From positions 22,428,063-22,492,062 of the forward strand of contig NC_056049.1 in assembly GCF_004379255.2 (NCBI RefSeq): DNA of 64,000 bases. The letters run 5' to 3'. This document shows positions 39,846 through 50,975 of the stretch, in pieces. This DNA comes from Salvia splendens (Eukaryota; Streptophyta; Magnoliopsida; Lamiales; Lamiaceae). The notes beneath the pieces are model-generated. The model saw only the letters and a program-made list of their open reading frames with translations, was not told the DNA's origin and did not search any database. Positions within the stretch are counted from its first letter, which is position 1. Each line of letters opens with the position of its first letter. The position numbers and the translations under genes were made by a program.

Positions 39846-40739
39846 TATATATATATATATATTACTATTATGTAATTATAACTAAAAGACTAAAAGTAAA
39901 TGCCCTATTATGTAATTATAACTAAAAGACTAAATGCCCTAAATCCTAATTGAGTAATCCGCCGTCAATCTATCATCCAACTCTCCTCTAACCCTAAATC
40001 CCTCCACCAATCCACCACCAACTCCATCGTCCTCCGTCGCCGGTCGGCCCTCGCCCCGTCGCATGTCGCCCCTTGCCAGCCCTCGCCCCGTCGCCTGTCG
40101 CGACCCGTCGCCTCGTCACCCCTCGCCCCTCGCCAACTCCTGTCTAAAGGTAGTAATAATCTTATTCTTATATAGTGGAGTATGATTTTAAATGATTTTA
40201 AAGATAGTAATAATTTTATTCTTATACAGCTCCTGTATGATTTTAAATGCAAATAGAAACTGTAAGCGTTTGAAGAAATAACACAACATCTGTTATACCT
40301 TTATTCAGTTACATGATTTTACCCAATCTATTATATTTCGATATTTCAGGGCAGCATCTATATATAACTTCTAGAATATGGCATGACATTCATTGGTTGC
40401 CCTGTTATTCTTAACAATATTGTTATGTAATCAATCAGACTCCCGTACCTAATGGGCACATATTTGATGCTTATTTAAACCTGTTAAATGGTAGCCGCTG
40501 TTGCTGTGTAGATGAAGAAAGTGTTATACTGTTATGCTAATTTTGACAAGTTTCTTTAATTCTTTCGTACTTGCAGATTTCAGATTTAGTAAGTAAAAGG
40601 CAGACAATTTTTCTCCACTCTACAACATAGATTATTCAGCATCAAGTTGTAATGTAAGTTATTCATTAATTTTGATGTAATTTATGTATTGTAAAATGCA
40701 AATTGATTGCTAAGTATCTCTGAAAATTTCTTATTACAG

Positions 40740-42957
40740 ATGTTGTGTGATGAAAGTGAAGCGGTTGGAGATACCATCGAAAATAATGCAACTGAAGATA
40801 CTCCATCTGAGGATCTTCAAGACAAAGGAGAGGCAAAAAAGAGGAAAACTATGGAGAAAAGATCAGAGGTTTGGGACCATTTTACTCCGTTCTTAGATAA
40901 CATAAGAAATAGAAAGCTAAGTGTGTGCATTGTGCGAAAACATTGTGTGGAGAATCTAAGAATGACACTTCTACACTTAAAGCACATTTGAGTAAATGCA
41001 ATAAAATTTCAACTACAGGTCCTAGGCAAACACGGTTGGTGTTACAATCTAGTCAAAGCTCATCACTTAGTAGTTGGAATTTTGAGCAAGAAGAGGTTAG
41101 GAAAGCTTTAGCTTATATGATCATTGTGGATGAGTTGGCTTTTAAGTTTGTTGAAGGGGAGTGTTTTAAATACTTTTGTTTGAAGTCATGTCCTCAGTTT
41201 AAGATTCCATCTAGATGGTTAGTTTCACGTGATTGTTTTAAGTTCTATGAAGATGAAAAGAAATTGCTCATGACATTGCTTAAATCGGCCAACCAAAGAG
41301 TGTGTCTTACCACAGATACATGGACTTCTTGTCAAAAGGTGAACTACATGTGTTTGACTGCTCACTATATTGATAATGATTGGAAATTGAACAAAAAAAA
41401 TTATAAATTTTTGTCCAATTCCTAATCATAAAGGTATAGATATTGGTTTGGAAATTGAGAAGTGCTTGCATGATTGGAGAATCAATAGGGTGTTCACGAT
41501 TACTGTTGATAATGCTTATTCGAATAATACTGCATTGGTTTATTTGAAAAGAACTATTAGGAAATGGGGGGGAAAGTGTAGGAAATTGTGACTATATGCA
41601 TATGAGGTGCATTGCTCATATATTCAATTTAGTGGTGCAAAAAGGCTTGAAAGAGATTGGACCTTCGGTGAAGAAAATCAGAAATGCAGTTCGGTTTATT
41701 AGGCACTCATCTACAAGGCTGGGTAGATTTAAGGAGTGTTGTGAACTAGAAAAAATATCTAGTAAGAGCATGTTGTGCTTAGATGTTGCAACTGGATGGA
41801 ACTCAACATTCTTCTTGTTGGAAGCTGCGACAACTTTTGAGAAAGCTTTCTATAGGTATGAGTTGATAGACTCATCATATAAAAAGGATCTTGAAGTAAG
41901 GCATAAGGATCTTGAAGTAAGGCATAAGGATCTTGAAGTTGATGATGATGATGATGATGAGGATGAGGATGAGGATGTGGATGGAGGTAGAGTTCACGGG
42001 GTGCCAAAAGAGGAAGATTGGAGGAAAGCAAAATTAATGTTGAATTTCTTGAGGATTTTTTATGAGGCAACTAATAGGATTTCTGGATCTTTATATGTTA
42101 CCTCTAATTTATTTCTTCATGAGATTTACAAAGTGCATGCATTGTTGAAGGCTTTCATAGAGGGTGATGATTTTGAATTGAGTATCATGGCAAAGAAAAT
42201 GAAAGAAAAATTTGACAAGTATTGGGGGAATCCTAGGAAGATGAATAAGCTCATTTTCATGGTTGTTGTTGTTGATCCTCGATACAAGTTGAAGTTGGTG
42301 AAACTTGTGTTGGCACATATGTACGATGAGGAGTTGGCTAACTCATTTGGAAATGAAGTTGAGGCTGAATTAGTTAACATGTGTGGTGATTACAAACAAC
42401 CAATTGTCCAACAAAATATAGGACATGCAGAGTTGAAATTGGATGTTACACCTGAAGATAATGATGTATTGAAGAATGCTATGAAAATGGTGGGTTCCTT
42501 GTATGAGACTTTTCACCAAAGGCATGATGAAGTCAATGATGTACATAAATATCTTAAGGAGGATATTGAGAGTGGTGGGCCAAAATTTGACCTTTTGGAT
42601 TGGTGGAAAAATAATGAATATAAATATCCTGTACTCTCCCAATTTGCCTGTGATATTCTAGTAGTTCCTATCTCCACTGTAGCATCTGAGTCCGCTTTTA
42701 GCACCGGTGGCTGAGTTCTTGATCCATTTAGGAGCTCTTTAAGTCCTAAAATTGTCGAGTATCTTGTTTGTGGTCAAAATTGGCTTCGCAAATCTTCCAA
42801 ATTTAGTGTTGAAGAAATTCTTGAAGATGTCCAAAAGATAGAAGAAGGTAGTTTTATACATTTAAGTTTTTTGTTATTGATTATTTCATTTATAGTACTT
42901 ATATAACTCTTTTTGTGTAGGTATTGCATTGATGTCTACTCAAGATTCAACAAATTA
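40740..42957 (+). pseudogene. hAT transposase (zinc finger BED, RICESLEEPER-type), frameshifted
   Basis: Segments in order: an acidic N-terminus; a BED finger split by a frameshift near 40905-40920 (Cys-x2-Cys and C-terminal His/Cys visible at 40925-41000); the RNase H-like catalytic region (LTTDTWTS, TVDNAYSNN); CIAHIFNLVVQKGL from 41605; an Asp-rich insert of tandem KDLEVRH repeats at 41887-41985; and the C-terminal dimerisation motif (LSQFACDILVVPISTVASESAFSTGG). Breaks: the BED frameshift, a shift in the A8 run at about 41393, a shift in the G7 run at about 41568, and TGA at 42712-42714, where the family has Arg. The homopolymer shifts could be sequence errors; the TGA fits CGA-to-TGA decay. 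Confidence 0.88.
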
Positions 42958-43405
42958 ATCAATCTCCATTATTTGTTGAAACTTGCTTGCACTTGGACAA
43001 TATTGAAGACTTGTCATGGAACTTCATTTTGGATTTATTTTGATGTAATGTGTTGAAACTATTGAAGACATTTTGGTTGATGTTTTTTATTGTGGAATGT
43101 TGATTGCATATTTATATTTGTTGGTTGATGCATTTGATGGATTGTGGATATTATCATTTTTATCATATTATGTTTTGTAGGTTGAAAATTTATAAGTTTC
43201 CGGACTATTTTTTCTCTCTCCAAATTTTTGTTTTTTTTTTAATTCGGGTTTTCAGTTCAAGGTTTTTCGGTTATAGTTCGGTTTTTTTAGTTCGGTTTTC
43301 GGTTTCGGTTCGGTTTTGATTTTAGCCTAAATTCGGTTTTTCGATTACGGTTCGGTTTGGGCAAAAAACCGAACCGAATCCCGAATGCACACCCCTAGGT
43401 GTGGG

Positions 43406-44781
43406 ACGGTAAGATATCTAGTATGTGATGTCGACAACAAACGCTACATAGGGAAACTTATACGAACCTTCATTTAGTTTAGATATATTAGGGATTTGCA
43501 TATCTTTTCTTATATTTGTTTCTTGTTCATTAAATTAGGGTAGTAGTTCTATTGTTATAAATATGATCGATTGTTATCTTGTTAGGCATTCAACCAATTA
43601 ATGAAATCAGTATTTCGTCCAACTTGGCTTGAATCACAAAACTCTAATTCTCTATCGTTGCCGACGAGAACCTCTCTCGCGCCCAGCACCCCTTCTGCCG
43701 GACGTCTTCGCCGACCCAAACCTCTTGGGCGCTCGACGACCACGGCTTCGGTTTCTAGATAGTGTAGAATTCGAACGTTAAGGAAGAGAATCCTTAACAG
43801 AAACTTAACCTTCTAGAATATATCCTACTAATTTCTACTAGTAATATTTTTTGTTTGGTTCCCTAGCTAGTAGCTTTTATATTTACTACCCAATTTATCA
43901 ATTTTCGCCCTAATCAATAGCTCTACCTGAATAGTTTCGTGTCAATTTGGTATGATATGAAATGATGTCGTTGCCTTTGTGTTGATGGTGAGCAAGAATA
44001 TTTATATACCAGTTCGGACGAAAGTTTGAGAAGAGAAATTAATTATTATTGGATAAAAAAAGACTTGGATTAATTAGTCTTCGCCGTAGTTCTCGTGTTA
44101 GGATTGCGTATTAAAACAACTAGATATATTTTGCAAAAAAATGATAACTTGTCAATAGAAATAATCCCAAAATTTATATTTTAATATCATGTTATACTAG
44201 TAAATTCTAATTTAGTCGATCATGTATAATATAAGTAAATGCTATTGTACAAGTTTGAATTTAAAGAATAATATATTGTTCAAATAATTTGTGTAAATAA
44301 TTGAGAGCGTGAAACTTGTAATTCGAGTTGACCAGGTCATTGTGTTTATGAATTGGAATTGACCGAAACAGATGCTTCTCCCTTTTGATCAAAGTCAACT
44401 AACTGGACTCGTAAATAATGTTGGTGTTTCAGATGCTACCCACCAAAAAAGTTAAAAAATTATTAAAACCAAAGATATAAGATAAAATACAGATAACCAC
44501 AATTAAGCTTAAAAATTGATTCAGTTATTGTATAACAAAGTTAATTTGGAAGATTTTATTTCGTTTTAATTCTATTTAACATTAAGTTTTGGTTAGGAGA
44601 ATTGAAGTGGAAACAAAATATAGTGCACGGCTTAATGATTGACATGGAAGGCTCAATGAGATGGAGACGCCGTCTTCCTAGAAGTCTGAATAATTGCGTG
44701 AGTTGCAGACCTTTTTCTATTTTTTTTTCAATTTTTTAATTTTAAAAGTGATTACATAAAAAGTGAGGCCTTTAATTTGTA
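43406..44781. other. Spacer with a probable decayed LTR fragment
   Basis: Positions about 43500-43790 resemble the U5/leader part of a plant LTR: TATAAATATGATC, then a CAACCAATTAATGAAATCAG motif, then a GC-rich leader. No TG...CA ends or partner LTR were found. The remainder is AT-rich without features. Confidence 0.4.
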
Positions 44782-44985
44782 CTCTCTACGTCCTAAGATA
44801 GTCGAGTCGTATTTCTTTTTGGGATATCCCAAGATACTTGAGTCATTTCATTTTTTAGAAAAAACTTTATTTCTCTTACTTTACGTTCTCTTCATCCCTC
44901 TTATTATTCTCTATTTCTTACTAATCTCTCTACTTTAACCTTTAACACATCAATATTTAAAAATCCGTGCCCAACAGAAATGCCC
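44782..44985. mobile_element. Decayed Stowaway-like MITE
   Basis: Starts CTCTCTACGTCCTAAGATAG after TA. The first 70 bases contain inverted AAGATA.TCGAGTC / AAGATACTTGAGTC motifs typical of Stowaway backbones, but the right terminus cannot be recognised. Confidence 0.45.
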
Positions 44986-46823
44986 CAACTATAATTAATT
45001 ATGTCTTAATAATTATATAATAATACTAAAAAGATTGGGGGTAGAGCTTATTCCAAACAAAGAATGATAAAGCAAAGTGGAAGTTGAGTGGATAAAATGC
45101 CAGAAAAATACGACAACACATTTTGATCCCTCCGGCCGTTAATGGAGAATCAATTTTTTAGGTTGATTCTATATTTGATTCGATTTCATTATATCTCTTC
45201 ACAAGAAATGGGAGGTGCGTAGATTCATGGCCTCATTAAGATTGTTTTTCAATACAATTTTAGGAATCGATGGAAAAGGCCTTCCCCTTTTTACGTGCTT
45301 TAAAATAGTGGAGATGTTCCTTTTAACTTTCGAAATGCTTTGCCTCATGTAATCTAATAAACCTCGGTTGCACCCTGATACGGAAAATCAGTGATGCGCT
45401 TGTTCGAAATTGTAATTAAAATAGTTGTTAAATATATGACTTTTTACTAGATAATTAATCGAAAGATCATTTGAAAATACATAAATAAATCTATTAATAC
45501 AAAAAATGAAATTAATAATGAAAATCAAATTAATTGAGAGGACGGTAAGTCAAGTCGAATAGTAAGTCAGGTCGAGAAGAAAGACTCTTCTCGCATTGAC
45601 ATATTTGTCCTCGAAAGTAAAACAAGTTCTTTCTACCTCATAGTAGCAGTGCTTGACCCGATTTGACGGATTTTTTGTATAAGTTAATAATACTAAAATG
45701 GTTTTATTTTCTCCCCAAAACCATGCTTGTACATGTATTGTGTTTAATATAGTTTAAAATTGTTGTTGATTTCTAAATAAAGGGATATGACAAGGCATTT
45801 TATTTCCTCTTTTAGTTCCATTAATTGCAATTATGTCAAATAAAAGTATAAGTAAAGAATTCAATTGTTTTAATTGATTAATATGAAGAAAAGTATAAGC
45901 AAAGAAATAAGTTTGATGTTCGTAAGACGTAAGATTTTTAATAATCCTAATTAAACTTAAGGCAAAAGGGAGCGTTTATTCCAGTTTAAAGTAACTCATT
46001 TCTTTCTATTGGTCAGTATTTTATTTTCTTCGTGTTCCTTTTTTTTTATCTCGCTTTTGTAATAATACACGAGTACTCTATTTATTCCATTAATGGCGAT
46101 TTCCCCTTAAGTTTTGATGTAAATAAGTAAATGTTTGGGGTAAGCTTGCGTTGTCCATGTTAGATATATATTCATGTAATCATTTAATAAAGGTGTAGCA
46201 GAAAAAGCATATAGAAATATCGATCGAGATTTCAAATCGTGTGTATGTTGAGCAATTGAACATAACTATAGTACTGGATTGTCGTTTGCTGTTGTGGAAT
46301 TCACTACTGTCGTAGTCCACACGTATTACGATCTGACGAAATCATTTCAGTCCAAACGTTCTACAAAATAAAACTAAGAAATTTTCTAATAGGTTGTCTA
46401 TGTTCTGCACCATAACGCTAGCCCATTTTCTTTAAGTCCAAGGTTGCTATCTCTTTGTTTTCAATACTTATTACTCCATTTATTTTCTTGCCTTGCGCTT
46501 GTAAAGTTGTACTAATAGATATGTATCCTAATTTATCTATGGTGTTTTTTATATATAGAAAGAAAGAAGGACCAGTAAAAATGGATGGTTAGTAGAACTT
46601 AGTAGTTACAAGCCAGTTTGTAATGTTTATTCCACATCTATAATTCTATATAAAGAAAATTTGACTCTGACATCTCATTCCCCATTGGATAATATTTTTA
46701 TAATCGAACTTACCAAACATGACTTTGAAATTAGGCATTATTTAAATACCTGTATATTCAATTTCACTCATTCTTTTAGTTAGAAATTAATCAAATAATC
46801 AAATAGCTTCAGATTAGCATGAG
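44986..46823. other. Featureless AT-rich spacer
   Basis: No gene, hairpin or repeat of note was found up to the tRNA gene at 46824. Part of the sequence just upstream of that tRNA resembles the upstream flank of the second tRNA-Gly gene. Confidence 0.5.
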
Positions 46824-46894
46824 GCACCAGTGGTCTAGTGGTAGAATAGTACCCTGCCACGGTACAGACCCGGGTTCGATTCCCGGCTGGTGCA
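46824..46894 (+). tRNA. tRNA-Gly (GCC)
   Basis: 71 nt. The 7-bp acceptor stem GCACCAG/CTGGTGC pairs fully, with discriminator A. A box TGGTCTAGTGG, B box GGTTCGATTCC and anticodon loop CTGCCAC (anticodon GCC at 46856-46858) are all present. There is no intron. TTTTT follows 9 bases downstream as Pol III terminator. Identical to the gene at 51887. Confidence 0.97.
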
Positions 46895-47368
46895 AATTAG
46901 TTTTTGGTGCTGTGATTATTTAGATGCAGCTAAGGAAATGAAACTGAATTATCAACGGTCATTTCCTTTTACCTTTCATATTTTTAAGATATATCTAGAA
47001 TAGCGATTGACCTTAATTTTAGCACAAATAAAAAGAATATGACAAGTCTAGCCATAAAAATTAAACCTAAAAAAATTTGATGGTGAGAATAGAAATGGAA
47101 AAAAGGTACAAAGAGGGGGAGGAATCCTCCTTGGAACCTACGACCTTACACAAGAAAATGAGGGTAATCCTAGATTACTTTCACTAAGATAAGCACTCCA
47201 CTCCACATTTTATGGATACATAACTATAAATGAATACATTTACTTGAATTAATCTAATAAATGAAATCAAGCAACGTACAAAGAGGAATTTAGATAAACT
47301 CTCACATACTCACGAAGGAGTCTTGAATTCAACATTCAAACAAACTCTAGGGTTTAAAGTCTCATAAA

Positions 47369-47422
<54 letters not shown>

Positions 47423-47490
47423 TGGAGTTGAAAATCCAAGGAAAAGCCGTAAAAATGGACAAATTCGGTCATATAACGACAAACGCTCGC
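46895..47490. other. Spacer with a long (AT)n microsatellite
   Basis: An (AT)n run of over 50 bases lies at about 47366-47420. The rest is AT-rich with no gene. It ends with the left target duplication of the SINE (47478-47490). Confidence 0.6.
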
Positions 47491-47934
47491 TTGACTGGTT
47501 GGGAAGGGAGGCAATGGATACCGCCCATCCAGGAGGTCAGGAGTTCGAATCCTGGATGGCGCATCCTGGGATTAATTTCCCTGTGGGCTCAAGGCTTGTT
47601 GCCTTGGGACTTTGCAAGCGTGCAGGCCTGGACCTGTCTGAGGGTGGTCAACTTACATGCCCGGGACCCGTCTGGAGGTGGATAATTTACCGATCTAGTA
47701 CCGGCTGCGAAGAAGGCTAGTTCGTTTGGGGGCAACGAGGTGGTAGATAGCTTACATGCCTAGTACCAACTGGGAAGAAGACTAGTTCGTTGGGGCCACG
47801 AAGGGCTTGGGTGGGCTAGTTCGTGCGGACACGAGGGGCTGGAAGAGGCTGGTTCGCTTGCCAATGTATCTCGAACTCTGATGTGTGTGTGGGTGTGTGT
47901 CCGATGTGTATGTGTGTGTGTGAAAAAAAAAAAA
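47491..47934 (+). mobile_element. tRNA-derived SINE with 13-bp target duplication
   Basis: The head has a tRNA-like Pol III B box (GGAGTTCGAATCC at 47542-47554) preceded by a degenerate A box (ACTGGTTGGG). The body contains internal near-repeats (CTAGTTCG, TTACATGCC). It ends in a (TG)n tract and A12. The 13-mer GACAAACGCTCGC flanks it at 47478-47490 and 47935-47947. Tail and duplications indicate LINE-mediated insertion. Family name not assigned. Confidence 0.88.
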
Positions 47935-48187
47935 GACAAACGCTCGCCCGGGTGATTCCTACGATTCATTTCACCCAGCCACGCATTGTCTATGGAGTCA
48001 CTCGTTCTTCAATGCGTGGCTTTCGTACAACGACCATAACTTTCTCCTACAGACTCCGATTGAGGCGTACAAGATACTCACTCGAAGATCTTTCGAAGAC
48101 AAATGCATTAGTGGTCTTTGAAGAGCATTTGAGCATCATCTCGAAAACGTAATTAAAACTTTATACTGTGGATTCATCGAAAATAAT

Positions 48188-48365
48188 ACTCGCCCCGTCC
48201 ACAAAATATAGTCCACATTGTGAATGACACGAGTTTTAATGTGGAATTGGTAAAGTAAGAGAAAAGGGGAAAAAGTAAGAGAGAAGTAGTGTTAGTGGAA
48301 TGTGGAGTCCACATTATTAGTAGTGTTTAATTGTATTAGGGGAAAAGTAAGAGAGAAGGGGAAAA
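48188..48365. mobile_element. Stowaway-like MITE remnant
   Basis: Starts near ATACTCGCCCCGTCCACAAA and contains inverted TAGTCCACATTGTGAA / GAATGTGGAGTCCACATT segments plus the GTAAGAGAGAAG motif seen in other Stowaway copies. Right end not resolved. Confidence 0.5.
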
Positions 48366-48369
48366 TATA

Positions 48370-49113
48370 CGCGGGCGATAGCACGCCCGATGCAACACGT
48401 TTTCCTTTTATTTATTTATTTTTATTTTCTTAATCTATAAATACCTCACATTTTCATTCTATTTTCCGCACTTCAACACATACCAATCTTTCTCTCCCAT
48501 CTCTCATCAATTCTCTATTCCCCACATACCAACTCTTTTTTTCACTAAAAAAATGAGACCTGACGACGACTGGAGTACCTCGGAGGGCATTACTCGGGCC
48601 TTATTCGATTGCGTTCATGAGGCTGCGGCGGAATGCTTGGCCGAAATGGAGTGCGAGTGTGAAGCGGCGGAGCAGGTCCAAGCGGACGATGATGAAGCTG
48701 GATCTAGCTCCAGCATGGCGAACCCGCCCCACGTTAGAGGATTACCGATGGGCTACAATGAGGTTCTATCTAGACATACCTCAATGCGCAACCAACAAGA
48801 CCATGCCCAGCTAATGAACGACATGATTGAAGAAGTTTGGGATCGTAACCGCCATAGAGAATTTGTATTTTTTTTTATTTCGTACTGTAATGTTTGAACT
48901 TTCAATGAAATGAAGTTTTTTTTCCAATTTTTATAGTGTTTTAATATTTAAATAAATAAAATGCTTAGGGCGGACTATAGGGCGGGCTATAAGGCATCCC
49001 ACTGCAGGTAAATGGGTAGAAGGATAAAATACTGATGTGGCGGAGCATAAAGCGTCTTATAAGGCGGACTATAAGGCTCCACAAGACTATATGGCTCCCC
49101 ATTATGGATGCTC
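48370..49113 (+). mobile_element. 5'-truncated PIF/Harbinger element
   Basis: The right end CCCCATTATGGATGCTC followed by TTA (49114-49116) matches the terminus and target of the element at 37019. Subterminal GGGCGGACTATAGGGCGGGC repeats resemble it too. A left TIR was not found; a Stowaway-like remnant abuts the 5' side. It carries a remnant of the transposase gene. Confidence 0.65.
48553..48897 (+). pseudogene. C-terminal remnant of a Harbinger (DDE_Tnp_4-type) transposase
   Basis: A 114-codon open frame. The part GYNEVLSRHTSMRNQQDHAQ and following LMNDMIEEVWDRNRHR resembles the conserved C-terminal helix of Harbinger/ALP1-like transposases (…RDxxxHxxLxNDLIEHxW…). The acidic N-terminal half resembles the start of related proteins, so the DDE catalytic core seems to be deleted. 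The frame ends in low-complexity FVFFFIS. Non-functional as a transposase. Confidence 0.6.
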
Positions 49114-49116
49114 TTA

Positions 49117-49589
49117 TAGCGCAGTACTATATTTATTTTTAAAAAGATAGATCGGAAAGTTGGACATAAATCACTATTTTGGTGTGATTGCTTATCCATA
49201 AGTTATTTGTTTGAATTATCCAAGACATTTTGTATTCATGTAGTACCCAAATTTTCAACTACGAGTATTCGTACGTCCCATAAATAATTCAATCGTATTA
49301 ATGCATCGATTTAATCCAGATAATTTTCTATAAAAAGAAATCAAAATATGACAATTAGCCTTCCCAACGAGTACAAAAATTTGTCATTCAAAATCAACAA
49401 TTAAACACAATGATTAAATTTCCTAATCACTTCCATTTCCATTGATTTCTTAATTGTATAATTTACTTCAATAATGAGAATATTAGTACTGATAAATTCA
49501 AAATGTTAGGTAAAAGGTAGACATCTTATAAAATCCTCCAAATTAAAAAGAGAGTTCAAACAAACCCCCCAAAAAAACAACTCTTCAAA
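49117..49589. other. Spacer and promoter region of the F-box gene
   Basis: AT-rich. No repeat or gene recognised. The last 100 bases presumably hold the leader of the F-box gene (A-rich just before ATG). Confidence 0.5.
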
Positions 49590-50975
49590 ATGGATACGCA
49601 TCTTTGCGACGAGCTCCTCGAAGAAATCTTCCGCCGCCTCTCTCCGCCGTCCTCCGCCGCGGTCTCCCTCGTCTCGAAGCGGTGTCGCCGCCTCCTCCGC
49701 TCCTCCACCACCTCCCTGTCCCTGAATTTCCCCCCTCCCTACAACCCCTCCACCATAAAATCCTTATCCACTTTCCTCTCCCACCATCCTTATCTCTCCT
49801 CAATCTCCCTCACCGGCGGCGGCGACCCTCTCCTCCTCGCCGTCACCGATTCCTGCCCCAACCTCCGCCACCTCCGCCACCCGGGCGACCCAGTTTCCCC
49901 CTTTGCCCTTTACACCCTCTCAGCTTCCTGCGTCCATCTCTCCTCCATCTCAGTTTCTCTCTCTAGACCCCTCTCCTTCCACTGGCTTCCCTGTTTCAAT
50001 TCGCTGAAACGCCTCTCTCTTTCCTTCACCGGCCCATCAATTGAAGATAATAATCTCGAAATTGAAGAAAACAGAGACGCCTCTGATTTGGAATTGAATT
50101 TGGAAAGCCTTTCTCTGCGTGGAATTTCTGCCGGAGACAGTGCGTTGAGCTTTCTATGGAGAAACTGCAGGAATGTGAAGAATTTGCAGCTCAAGAGCTG
50201 CGATAGCGTCGGAGATTACCCTTCGTTCTCGAAATTTCTGAAATTCTGGAACAATTTAGAAGAAGTCGAGCTGAGAACTTCCAGAAGCATCGTCGATTTA
50301 GTTCTGCTGAAACTCGCCGCCGATTGCCTATCTCTGCAATCGCTGCTAGTCCACGACGGCGGCAACAAAGAAGGCCTCCTCCACTTCATCAATCACACCA
50401 AATCGAGCTTTAAAAGGCTCGATTTGAGATTGCCGCTCGATCTCGAAAACGCCCATTTAATCGCGTTATCCCAAAACCCTAATTTCAAAAATTTGAAAAT
50501 TCTACGGCTGGAGAGCTGCTGCCTCGTCACCGGGGAAGGGCTGAAGGCGGCGGTGGGAGAGGCGATGGAGGAGCTCGCGCTGATAAACTGCGACGTGGTG
50601 GAGAGGGAGGCCGGATTGCTGGCGGCGCTAGGGCAGAAATTGGGAAATTTGAGGGGGCTGGATTTGTCGCACAATGAGATGATGGCTGATAAGGATCTCG
50701 TGTCGATGGTGGTGTCGTGCGGTGGATTGGAGGAGGTGAGGCTGAGGGGATGCGGTCGATTGAGCGACGCGGCAGTGATTGCGATGGTGAGGAGCTGCCG
50801 GAATTTGGAGAGAGTGGATGTGAGCCGCTGCGGTGGGATTGGAGGGGAAGGGGTGGAGGCGCTGGTGGTGAAGGCTGCGGCTTTCAGGAGAGTGGCGGTG
50901 GAGGAGAGCAAACTTACTCCGCTTGCTAAGACGGCGGCGGCGAGGAAATGTGTGGAGATTGTGGATACACTTTGA
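49590..50975 (+). CDS. F-box/LRR-repeat protein
   Basis: A candidate substrate-recognition subunit of an SCF E3 ubiquitin ligase. Intronless, 461 aa. The F-box is at residues 4-45 (LCDELLEEIFRRLSPPSSAAVSLVSKRCRRLL), where it would bind an SKP1/ASK protein. Leucine-rich repeats of the cysteine-containing type fill the rest (LESLSLRGIS, NVKNLQLKSCDSV, LKILRLESCCLVTGEGL, LRGLDLSHNEMM, LEEVRLRGCGRLSDAAVIAMVRSC, LERVDVSRCGGIGGEGV). The first 150 codons are rich in C at third positions, unlike the AT-rich surroundings. The substrate cannot be inferred. The start ATG is the first in the frame and directly precedes the F-box. Confidence 0.92.
   Translation: MDTHLCDELLEEIFRRLSPPSSAAVSLVSKRCRRLLRSSTTSLSLNFPPPYNPSTIKSLSTFLSHHPYLSSISLTGGGDPLLLAVTDSCPNLRHLRHPGDPVSPFALYTLSASCVHLSSISVSLSRPLSFHWLPCFNSLKRLSLSFTGPSIEDNNLEIEENRDASDLELNLESLSLRGISAGDSALSFLWRNCRNVKNLQLKSCDSVGDYPSFSKFLKFWNNLEEVELRTSRSIVDLVLLKLAADCLSLQSLLVHDGGNKEGLLHFINHTKSSFKRLDLRLPLDLENAHLIALSQNPNFKNLKILRLESCCLVTGEGLKAAVGEAMEELALINCDVVEREAGLLAALGQKLGNLRGLDLSHNEMMADKDLVSMVVSCGGLEEVRLRGCGRLSDAAVIAMVRSCRNLERVDVSRCGGIGGEGVEALVVKAAAFRRVAVEESKLTPLAKTAAARKCVEIVDTL

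Larger units (their letters stand above)
38859..43397 (+). mobile_element. hAT transposon, 4.5 kb, with exact 8-bp target duplication
   Basis: Begins TAGGGGTGAG and ends GCACACCCCTA, giving TAGGGGTG TIRs. The octamer GGTGTGGG is present directly outside both ends (38851-38858 and 43398-43405), a perfect hAT-size duplication. Subterminal regions are dense in CGGTTCGGTT motifs. It encodes a RICESLEEPER-type transposase, now broken. Two small AT-flanked elements (39253, 39553) and a long palindrome (38886) lie in its 5' part, so it has itself been a target of insertions. Confidence 0.92.

Noticed and set aside
39965..40252. Arg-rich minus-strand frame
   Set aside because: Antisense of a GC-rich leader region of the hAT transposase gene made of CCTCGCCCCGTCG-type repeats.
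41759..42070. His-rich minus-strand frame
   Set aside because: Antisense of the Asp-rich GATGATGAT repeat in the transposase pseudogene.
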